Shown: positions 57,836 through 64,000 of the stretch, in pieces
Layout: each line of letters begins with the position of its first letter
Position numbering within the stretch: the first letter of the stretch is position 1
Origin: Bacillota bacterium
GTDB lineage: Bacteria > Bacillota > UBA994 > UBA5500
Direction: 5' to 3'
DNA: 64,000 nucleotides
Assembly (NCBI GenBank): GCA_023436245.1
Contig: JAEZJZ010000054.1
Coordinates: forward strand, 1 to 64,000
The notes under the pieces: generated by a model
Seen by the model: the letters and a program-made list of their open reading frames with translations, nothing else
What the model was told of the DNA's origin: nothing
Databases searched by the model: none
Position numbers and translations under genes: made by a program

Positions 57836-57920
57836 GTTGCACCCACTGGGTGCCCTATTTCCAGCAGCCCACCCTCATGGCCACTCGGGCGTCGCTGCGA
57901 GAAACCTTGTCCTATCACAA

Positions 57921-57948
57921 CTATCGGCAGGCTACTGCCTGAACTTGA
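57921..57948 (-). promoter_or_regulatory. Sigma-28 promoter of flagellin
   Basis: TCAA (57948-57945), a 16-nt spacer and GCCGATAG (57928-57921) on the minus strand, 135 nt before the ATG, leaving room for the CsrA-site leader. Confidence 0.82.
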
Positions 57949-57960
57949 TAGTCACCGCGA

Positions 57961-57997
57961 GAAAAAACAGAAACGGTGACGACGTCTGTCATCACCG
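57961..57997 (-). terminator. Terminator of fliW-csrA
   Basis: Minus-strand stem GCGGTGATGAC/GTCGTCACCGT (one mismatch) followed by TTCTGTTTTTTC, immediately after the csrA stop. Confidence 0.9.
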
Positions 57998-57998
57998 C

Positions 57999-58226
57999 CT
58001 ATTGCTTTGGTTTGAAGGCAGCCAACCCCTGCAAGGACTGGTGCGTTGCGGACGCCTGCCGATTCTCTCGCTCAATTTCCTCGAAGATTTCCAGTCGGTG
58101 CACCGCCATGCTCCGGGGGGCATCAATGCCTAGACGAATAACGTCCCCCCTAACATCAACAATGGTCACGGTGATATCCTGCCCGATCTTGACCACTTCG
58201 CCTTTCTTCCGCGCCAGTACTAGCAA
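57999..58226 (-). CDS. csrA: Carbon storage/translation regulator CsrA
   Basis: A 75-aa CsrA, an RNA-binding translational repressor. M-L-V-L-A-R-K-K-G-E and I-R-L-G-I-D-A-P are diagnostic; V-H-R-L-E-I carries the RNA-contacting arginine. In this gene order CsrA represses flagellin mRNA and FliW relieves it. The TTG start has GGAGGTG, embedded in the end of fliW, so the two are coupled. Both binding targets in the flagellin leader are visible. Confidence 0.97.
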   Translation of the reverse strand: MLVLARKKGEVVKIGQDITVTIVDVRGDVIRLGIDAPRSMAVHRLEIFEEIERENRQASATHQSLQGLAAFKPKQ

Positions 58227-58229
58227 CGC

Positions 58230-58670
58230 TTACACCTCCGTCTCAGAGAACAGCGGTTGACGAATGGCATACTGTTCGCGATCCAGGATCATCTGCACCC
58301 CGAGGCGAGTCACCGGGTTGATCAGGACCGGAGCGCGGAGGTTGACCGTTGCACGCCGCAATTCCCCGTCTGGAACGTTCACGATCGCCAACGCCTCCAG
58401 CGCCGGCTCAACCCCCACCTGCAGCCGCTGCAACTGCTCGTTCGGAACCCGAAAGTCGTACTCCGGGAATACCCGTGCAGGCTCAACCGTCAGGAAGCAT
58501 AGTTCCTGTGTGGTAACGCTTTGCAGCCACCAGAACGGCGTCTCTTCCAAGCCAAGCTGCAGCAGGATGAACTCCCGCTCCTCAGGAAAACCCGGAATGC
58601 CCTCCGGAAATGCAATCACGTTATTCTCGTCCACTTCTACCTGACCAAAACGAACGGTATTGATGACCAT
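58230..58670 (-). CDS. fliW: Flagellar assembly factor FliW
   Basis: A 146-aa FliW, which binds flagellin or CsrA alternately: when flagellin is exported, freed FliW blocks CsrA and lets flagellin mRNA be translated. Conserved F-P-E-G-I-P-G-F near residue 21 and a C-terminal beta domain with N-L-R-A-P-V-L-I-N near 110 are present. The ATG follows AGGATGGTG. It lies 50 nt after flgL and overlaps the csrA ribosome site. Confidence 0.97.
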   Translation of the reverse strand: MVINTVRFGQVEVDENNVIAFPEGIPGFPEEREFILLQLGLEETPFWWLQSVTTQELCFLTVEPARVFPEYDFRVPNEQLQRLQVGVEPALEALAIVNVPDGELRRATVNLRAPVLINPVTRLGVQMILDREQYAIRQPLFSETEV

Positions 58671-58720
58671 TCTCTCACCATCCTGTCAGATTCGCGCCTT
58701 AAACGAGGCCGGACCGAAGA

Positions 58721-59623
58721 CTATCTCAAGTAATCCAGAAGCGAAGGCTGCATGATTTTGGCACCTGCTGCCAGGGCCGCCTGATAGACGGCTTCCTTCG
58801 TCTTGTAGTCCATGACCACCTGCGCAACATCGGCATCCTCAGCCTGAGCCCTCAGTGTGGTTAGGTTAAGTACGTCGTCCTGATAACGGGCTTTGGTTGC
58901 GTCCAGCCGGTTCATGCGAGCGCCGACATCGGCGCGCGCGGCCAGCAGCGTCTGATTCGAGTTCTCCAGCCGTTGCATAGCCTCATTCATCAACCCGCTG
59001 TCGTTCTGGGCAACTCCTAGACGTAGCTGTTCCATTGCATCGAACAGCTCGGTACCACCAAAGGCGTCTAGACCGGTGCTGTTCACCTTGATCTCGATAT
59101 CCTGACCGATCTCATAGTTGATGGCCTGCGTTTGTCCCAGAAAGTCAATCTGCGCGGGCCCTTCGGTCGGCACCTTCACCGTGTATGGCTGGCGGTTGGT
59201 ATCAGTGCCAGCGAAGATATAGCGCCCAGCATGTACCGTGTTCGAGACTTCACCCAAGTGCTCCAGCAACTGGCCAATCTCTAGGGCAATGGCGTTCATC
59301 GCATCCTCGTCATTGGTGCCGTTCAGAGCTTTAGTTCCGAGTTCCTGCAACCGAATAACCACATCGCCGGCCTGTTTCAGAGCTGCATCCGTGGCGGTCA
59401 TCCAGGAATCGGCATCGTCTATGTTGCGGATGTACTGCTCCCGCTGATTCAGCGCCGTGTCCATCTTCAAGATCTGCTGCAGTTTTACTGGATCGTCAGA
59501 CGGACGACCGATCTGCTTACCCGATGAGAGGCGGCGCTGCACTGTGTCCAGGTTACGCAGATTGGTGCGCAGGTTCTGCATGAACCCGTTGGTCATCATC
59601 TGATTGGTGATGCGCATTGGCAT
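58721..59623 (-). CDS. flgL: Flagellar hook-filament junction protein FlgL (HAP3)
   Basis: A 300-aa FlgL joining filament to hook. It has the flagellin-like N-terminal helix (M-R-I-T-N-Q-M, then L-S-S-G-K-Q-I-G-R-P-S-D-D-P) and a C-terminal helix with Y-K-T-K-E-A-V-Y-Q-A-A-L. Length is typical. AGGAGG sits 9 nt before the ATG. It follows flgK by 53 nt in the sigma-28 operon. Confidence 0.97.
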   Translation of the reverse strand: MPMRITNQMMTNGFMQNLRTNLRNLDTVQRRLSSGKQIGRPSDDPVKLQQILKMDTALNQREQYIRNIDDADSWMTATDAALKQAGDVVIRLQELGTKALNGTNDEDAMNAIALEIGQLLEHLGEVSNTVHAGRYIFAGTDTNRQPYTVKVPTEGPAQIDFLGQTQAINYEIGQDIEIKVNSTGLDAFGGTELFDAMEQLRLGVAQNDSGLMNEAMQRLENSNQTLLAARADVGARMNRLDATKARYQDDVLNLTTLRAQAEDADVAQVVMDYKTKEAVYQAALAAGAKIMQPSLLDYLR

Positions 59624-59676
59624 GGAAATCGCCTCCTACTATCCCCGACAGTTCAGCAATACTACGTGTTGCTGAA

Positions 59677-61146
59677 CTACCTGACGCCGGTGCGGTTAAT
59701 CAAGGTATCGATGACCTCGTCCATGGTCGTGACCAAGCGGGCAGCCGCGTTATAGGCGTGCTGGAAACGAATCATGTCGGTCATCTCTTCATCCAAAGAA
59801 ACGCTGGAAATGGAATCCCGTCTGGTCTGCAGTTGCTCGGTTAGCATCGTCTGGTTCTCATAAATGCGTTTAGCCTGCTGGGCATCAACCCCCAGCACTC
59901 CCAGGATGCCCTCCAGACGCTGTTCGATCGTTCCGTTCAGCCCGGGAATGTTCTGGTTGCGCAGTTGAGCCAGCTTCAGGGCATTGCTGCCATCACCTGT
60001 CACCTTGTTTTCCCCAACCGTGGAGATCAAGCGCCTGCCGGCAGGAGTATCGGTCATTTCCGGGATCAGCGATATGTTCTTCGCGGAGATTGCTTGTCCG
60101 TCGGTCGAGGCGAAGAAATTCATTCCGGTCAACCAATCCTCCGGCTGAGGATCATCTACATCTGCATCGGCGGCGAGATAGTAACCGGTGCTATGAATCT
60201 CGTTCACTGCCTGAGCGAGTTGGTTAGCCAACTCATCCAAGGCCCCGATGTAATTGTCCTGCAGTTTCTGGCGAGCCGTGTTCAGTCCCGCTAGTCTGCC
60301 GCTATTTGCGCCTACAGGCGATCCATCGGTGCCGTTCTTATTCTCCCAAACTACATTGTGCACCCCAGGCGCTACTTCTGCCAATGAAAGCTTCATGTGC
60401 GTCGTCTGGTCGTGACGCACCAGGCTGTTACCATTGACCACGATGGCAAACTGACCACCTTCATCAAAGACGCTGATGTTCACCAGTTGCGAAAGGTCGT
60501 CAACCAACAAGTCGCGCTTGTCCCGCAAGTCATTGGCCATGTATCCATGTAACTCGCTGCTCTGAATCTGGACATTCAGTTCCGAAATCTGATCTGCCAG
60601 GGAGTTGATGTCCTCTAGTGCCAGCCGGATACCTTCGTTCAAGTCTGTTCGTACGTCATCCAGCTGCGATCGAATATGTCGAAACATGTCGGTGACAGCA
60701 ACGCCGCGCTGTCGCACCACTGCACGCGCCGTGTCGCTACCGGCATCCCGGCTGAGATCCTGCCAGGCGTTGAAGAACTCCGCAATGGTGGTCTTCAAAC
60801 CGGCACTGGAGGGCTCGGCGTAAATCCCCTCCACTCTATCCAACGTCTCCCACTGGGCTTCCCAGTCGCCGAGCGTCTGATTCTCCGCCCGCAACTGGAA
60901 ATCGGTATATTCATCGCGCAGGCGATAGATTGACGTCACGTCTACACCAGTTCCTACCTGCCCAGCAGAATAGGGACTGTTCATGCTTGGAATGGTGTAC
61001 GGCTTCGAGGACGAGAGCACGGCGCGCTGCCTGCTGAAACCAGGGGTAGCGGCGTTGGCAATGTTATGCCCAGTGACATTCAGCGCCTGCTGTTGCGCGA
61101 TCAGCGCCTTGCGCGCGATGTCAAAACCGGAAAAAGTGGAACGCAT
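59677..61146 (-). CDS. flgK: Flagellar hook-associated protein FlgK (HAP1)
   Basis: A 489-aa FlgK. Diagnostic N-terminus: F-D-I-A-R-K-A-L-I-A-Q-Q-Q-A-L-N-V-T-G-H-N-I-A-N with A-T-P-G-F-S after it, and a C-terminal helix with Y-N-A-A-A-R-L-V-T-T-M-D-E-V. It sits between hook and FlgL. The ATG follows GTGAGGTGAG. FlgN, its chaperone, is encoded just upstream. Confidence 0.97.
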   Translation of the reverse strand: MRSTFSGFDIARKALIAQQQALNVTGHNIANAATPGFSRQRAVLSSSKPYTIPSMNSPYSAGQVGTGVDVTSIYRLRDEYTDFQLRAENQTLGDWEAQWETLDRVEGIYAEPSSAGLKTTIAEFFNAWQDLSRDAGSDTARAVVRQRGVAVTDMFRHIRSQLDDVRTDLNEGIRLALEDINSLADQISELNVQIQSSELHGYMANDLRDKRDLLVDDLSQLVNISVFDEGGQFAIVVNGNSLVRHDQTTHMKLSLAEVAPGVHNVVWENKNGTDGSPVGANSGRLAGLNTARQKLQDNYIGALDELANQLAQAVNEIHSTGYYLAADADVDDPQPEDWLTGMNFFASTDGQAISAKNISLIPEMTDTPAGRRLISTVGENKVTGDGSNALKLAQLRNQNIPGLNGTIEQRLEGILGVLGVDAQQAKRIYENQTMLTEQLQTRRDSISSVSLDEEMTDMIRFQHAYNAAARLVTTMDEVIDTLINRTGVR

Positions 61147-61158
61147 CCTTCTCTCACC

Positions 61159-61638
61159 TCACAGTTTACGGTCTATCAGCCTGGGGGTTCGCTGTTCATT
61201 AGCCTTGCCAGTGGAGTTGTAGGACGGATCATTGTTGGAACTGGTGAACAACTTCAGGGAGAAATCCACAAATGCCAATGATTGCTCAATTAATAGACGG
61301 TTTTGTTCATTGGCTCTCTGCAACCCAGCCAAACGCAACACCATCTGCTGATAGAGCGGCTGCAGGGTCTCGCGGTTGGGACAGTCGACGGAGTCGATCA
61401 ACTCCCCTAGGCTGCTGGCACCCACCTGGCCAGCCAAGGTGCCAATGGTACGGGTCAGCACAAACTCGATCTCCTGCAAGCGTTGCGCCAGTGCTTCTTC
61501 CTCCGGCAAGAGAGCACTCAGGGCCGGCAGATCATTCGTCACCAGCGTCTGACGTTTGCGCTCGGACAAGTCCACCGCCTGCTCCAGAAGATCCACCTCA
61601 GTCAATAGCGACCGCTGCAAGTCTTGCCAGTGTTGCAT
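61159..61638 (-). CDS. flgN: FlgN-type export chaperone
   Basis: A 159-aa helical protein with the FlgN pattern (L-D-L-L-E-Q-A-V-D-L-S-E-like first helix, S-A-L-L-P-E-E-E-A-L-A-Q-R-L-Q-E). It is placed between flgM and flgK, as FlgN is in B. subtilis, and should deliver FlgK/FlgL to the export gate. The ATG is just 2 nt after the flgM stop and has no separate strong ribosome site, so translation is probably coupled. The C-terminal tail is unstructured. Confidence 0.88.
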   Translation of the reverse strand: MQHWQDLQRSLLTEVDLLEQAVDLSERKRQTLVTNDLPALSALLPEEEALAQRLQEIEFVLTRTIGTLAGQVGASSLGELIDSVDCPNRETLQPLYQQMVLRLAGLQRANEQNRLLIEQSLAFVDFSLKLFTSSNNDPSYNSTGKANEQRTPRLIDRKL

Positions 61639-61640
61639 GG

Positions 61641-61934
61641 CTAGAGCAGCTTATCTACCAGATTGCGACTGAGCATCTTCCTGGCTACTTGCGCGGTATC
61701 CACCTGGTAAGTTCCAGAATCGATCTGCTGCTTCAGCTCCTGCACCCGGGCCTCGTCCACCTCCGGCAATGCCCGGAGCGCTTGCAGAGTCGCCCGAAAA
61801 TCCTGAGATTCAGGGGAGAGACTGATCTCATGTCCGGATCGTTCGGCTGCCTTTGTGGCAGTCTTGTCCTGACGGCGGACCTGGTCTGCGTAGGCCCGGA
61901 CCACCTGTTGCACTTGTTTATCTGAAATGCGCAT
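61641..61934 (-). CDS. flgM: Anti-sigma-28 factor FlgM
   Basis: A 97-aa FlgM: M-R-I-S-D-K-Q-V at the start, a loose acidic middle, and the C-terminal sigma-binding helices D-E-A-R-V-Q-E-L-K-Q-Q-I-D-S-G-T-Y-Q-V-D. FlgM holds sigma-28 inactive until the hook is complete and FlgM is exported. The ATG at 61934 has GGAG 9 nt upstream; a TTG five codons earlier is an artefact. Its own promoter is of the sigma-28 type, so it controls itself. Confidence 0.95.
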   Translation of the reverse strand: MRISDKQVQQVVRAYADQVRRQDKTATKAAERSGHEISLSPESQDFRATLQALRALPEVDEARVQELKQQIDSGTYQVDTAQVARKMLSRNLVDKLL

Positions 61935-61964
61935 CTCACTCAACTCCAAATAGTCTTTATCGTC

Positions 61965-61992
61965 TTATCGGCAACCCAGGCGCAGATCTTTA
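61965..61992 (-). promoter_or_regulatory. Sigma-28 promoter of the flgM operon
   Basis: TAAA (61992-61989), a 16-nt spacer and GCCGATAA (61972-61965), the closest to consensus of the three in the window. It drives flgM-flgN-flgK-flgL-fliW-csrA. Confidence 0.9.
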
Positions 61993-62168
61993 GGCCGACG
62001 GTCGCGAAATGTTGCGGCGCAGAAGCAGGAAAGATACTTACCTGATAATCATTCTCAGCAGAAGGAATCTGTCGAAATCACTCGAAATTTGTAGATGAGG
62101 AGCGGCGCGGGTTGCCTGGCAGACCTTTGGCGCTCTACGCGCCGCGAAAAACTGACGAGGAGATGAGC

Positions 62169-64000
62169 ATGATGAACAGCATCGGAAAAAGATTGGCCCT
62201 CTCGGTGACGGCACTGCTGCTGGTAGTAGGGGTGCTGCTGGGCAGCGTCGCTTACCTGCAGTCTACCAGAGCGCTGACGGACAGCGTTCATCTCACGCTG
62301 ACCAGCAAAGCAGAAGACGCAGCCAAACTGGTGAGCAGCCGACTGGACTACTACCTCTCCAGCATGACGGCCATCGCCAGTCAAGAGGTGATGCGGAGCG
62401 GCTCGCTGGCACAGAAGCTGGCCGTCTGCGCGGCGGAGAGCAAGCGGCTGGGGTTCATCTACATCGGCGTCTCAGATACTGCTGGTCAACTGCGTTCAAC
62501 TAGCGGGCGGACGACCAGCATCGCTGACTGGGACAGCTTTCCGGAAATCATGGCCGGGGGCTTGGCGCTTTCGGATCCGACACCCAATGTCAATGACGGC
62601 ACCTTGATCAGTCTGGTCGGCACTCCGATCAAGGACGCCTCCGGACGGGTGATCGGCGCTGTCGTTGGTGTGCTTGATGGAGCAGTCTGGAGCCAGTTGG
62701 CGGCGGACATTACATATGGTGAGTCGGGCAAAGCGTTCATGGTTAACAAAAATGGCGTAACTATCGCCCACAGCAACATCGATCTGGTCAAGAGAATGGA
62801 CAACAACTTCGAGAATGTGAAGACGGACCTTGAGTTAAAGCAACTGGTGGAACTGGAGAAGAGGATGGTCGCCGGGGAGACCGGAGTCGGCGAGTATGCC
62901 TATGCTGGCGTGAAGAAGTTCATGGGGTATGCCCCAGTGGCAGGAACGGATTGGTCTATCGCCATAGCCGCTCCCCACAAGGAAGTATTCGCGGGCATGA
63001 GCAAGTTGACGACGACGGTAGCAGGCAGCACATTGCTCCTGCTGGTCATCGGCGTGGGCCTCGCCATCTTGATCGGCAATGCTCTGGCTCGTCCCGTGAA
63101 GCAGGCGACTGCCCTGGCAGAGACCATCGCGTCCGGACGCTTGACCGAAGATATTCCGGAGGGCATGCTCCGGCGTAACGACGAACTGGGACGTCTGGCC
63201 CATGCTTTCCACAGCATGTCCGGTACGCTGCGCCAGACCATCGGCAAAATGCATGAACTGGCCCAGGAACTGGCCGCCTCGGGACAACAGCTGACTGCAG
63301 CATCAGAGACTGTCAGCAGCAACATGCAGGAGGTGACCGCCTCCACCGAGGAGATAGCTGCCGGACTGGAGACAGTCTCCGCAGCCACCGAGGAGATGTC
63401 TGCCTCCAGCCAGGAGATGGCCGCTTCGCTCAATCACCTGTCGCAGGAGGTTGAGCAGGGCGACCAGGAAGCGGCACAGATCACCGAGCGGGCGGCCACC
63501 ATCAAGCGACGTGCCGAGAGTTCCAACGACTCGGCCCGCACCCTTTCCGCCGAGATCAAGGCAAACATGCTGGCTGCGATTGAAAAGGCGACCGTAGCCA
63601 AGGAGATCTCCACCCTGGCAGATGCCATTTCCAGCATCGCCACTCAGACCAATTTGCTGGCCCTGAACGCAGCCATCGAATCGGCGCGGGCCGGCGAAGC
63701 CGGGCGCGGCTTCGCAGTGGTGGCCGAGCAGGTGCGCAAGCTGGCCGGCGACTCAGCTCAGGCGGTGCAGCGCATCCAGGCCGTGACCCAGGACGTGCTG
63801 CAGTCGATCAACGAACTGGTGGACAACTCCAACAAGATGCTGGCCTTCGTCAGCGGCCCGGTGACCAAGGACTACGATGCCATGATCGAACTGAGTCAGC
63901 AATACCAGCGTGACGCGGACATGGTGCACGCGATGACGGGCCAAGTGAAGGAGATCAGCGGTCAGGTGTTGACCATGGTCGGTGAGGTCAACCGGGCGGT
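62169..64000 (+). CDS. Methyl-accepting chemotaxis protein (truncated by window edge)
   Basis: An open frame runs from the ATG at 62169 (GAGGAG 6 nt upstream) past the right edge; about 610 residues are visible. Helix 1 (residues about 8-28) and helix 2 (about 283-305) flank a Cache-like extracellular sensor containing F-M-V-N-K-N-G and P-V-A-G-T-D-W-S-I-A. A HAMP domain follows (about 306-358), then the cytoplasmic signalling coiled coil, with the invariant tip T-N-L-L-A-L-N-A-A-I-E and G-R-G-F-A-V-V-A-E-Q-V-R near 491-522. It senses a small ligand and controls CheA. It is divergent from flgM across a 230-nt gap that holds the flgM promoter and little else. Confidence 0.95.
   Translation, partial: MMNSIGKRLALSVTALLLVVGVLLGSVAYLQSTRALTDSVHLTLTSKAEDAAKLVSSRLDYYLSSMTAIASQEVMRSGSLAQKLAVCAAESKRLGFIYIGVSDTAGQLRSTSGRTTSIADWDSFPEIMAGGLALSDPTPNVNDGTLISLVGTPIKDASGRVIGAVVGVLDGAVWSQLAADITYGESGKAFMVNKNGVTIAHSNIDLVKRMDNNFENVKTDLELKQLVELEKRMVAGETGVGEYAYAGVKKFMGYAPVAGTDWSIAIAAPHKEVFAGMSKLTTTVAGSTLLLLVIGVGLAILIGNALARPVKQATALAETIASGRLTEDIPEGMLRRNDELGRLAHAFHSMSGTLRQTIGKMHELAQELAASGQQLTAASETVSSNMQEVTASTEEIAAGLETVSAATEEMSASSQEMAASLNHLSQEVEQGDQEAAQITERAATIKRRAESSNDSARTLSAEIKANMLAAIEKATVAKEISTLADAISSIATQTNLLALNAAIESARAGEAGRGFAVVAEQVRKLAGDSAQAVQRIQAVTQDVLQSINELVDNSNKMLAFVSGPVTKDYDAMIELSQQYQRDADMVHAMTGQVKEISGQVLTMVGEVNRA

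Overview
The window reads as a GC-rich, Gram-positive-type (Bacillota/Firmicutes) chromosome segment from a flagellated bacterium with an S-layer-type surface. The evidence is an SLH-domain giant protein beside csaB, long-form hpf, RNase J, a FliW-CsrA-flagellin module, frequent TTG/GTG starts with strong GGAGG ribosome sites, and sigma-A and sigma-28 promoters of the Bacillus kind. The order flgM-flgN-flgK-flgL-fliW-csrA-flagellin-flaG-fliD-fliS-fliT ... hpf ... secA-prfB ... ftsEX ... minJ-like ... uvrB ... uvrA follows Bacillus subtilis, so the backbone is conserved Firmicutes synteny with lineage-specific inserts. I cannot name the genus; a Clostridia or Negativicutes lineage is a guess.

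Nearly everything is on the minus strand. Only rnj, an EVE-domain gene, an S9 peptidase and a truncated chemoreceptor at the right edge are on plus. Reading left to right: a BON-domain protein; uvrA; an ABC-2 exporter operon with its own TetR repressor and a double operator, lying between uvrA and uvrB; uvrB; a MinJ-like PDZ membrane protein; an EnvC-like M23 protein; ftsX and ftsE; a tandem hairpin-repeat array; rnj; a 9.9-kb gene for an SLH-anchored modular surface protein with 12 MBG repeats; an unusual membrane-embedded M28 peptidase; a PspC protein; and a cell-wall polymer cluster (TagA/WecG-type transferase, csaB, DUF5693-type membrane protein, GT4 glycosyltransferase). csaB and the giant SLH protein fit together, because CsaB-type pyruvylation of wall polymer is what SLH domains bind.

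Next come a small exported protein, prfB (read through a +1 programmed frameshift), secA, a membrane HD-GYP protein, two conserved-looking unknown genes, hpf, a cold-shock gene, EVE and S9 genes, and then an overlapping three-gene signalling operon (metallo-beta-lactamase-fold hydrolase, GAF-HD-GYP, CHASE2-adenylate cyclase).

The right quarter is late flagellar genes. Three good sigma-28 promoters, all with a 16-nt spacer, drive flgM-flgN-flgK-flgL-fliW-csrA, the flagellin gene and fliS-fliT. The flagellin is exceptionally large (1042 aa). Its leader carries a hairpin matching the CsrA consensus, so the FliW-CsrA-flagellin homeostatic circuit can be read directly from the DNA.

Two families of dispersed palindromic repeats fill many intergenic gaps. 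One is a pair of 20-bp palindromes sharing an ATGCAT core. The other is a two-hairpin unit whose stems change sequence but keep pairing. No tRNA, rRNA, CRISPR array, transposase or prophage was seen.
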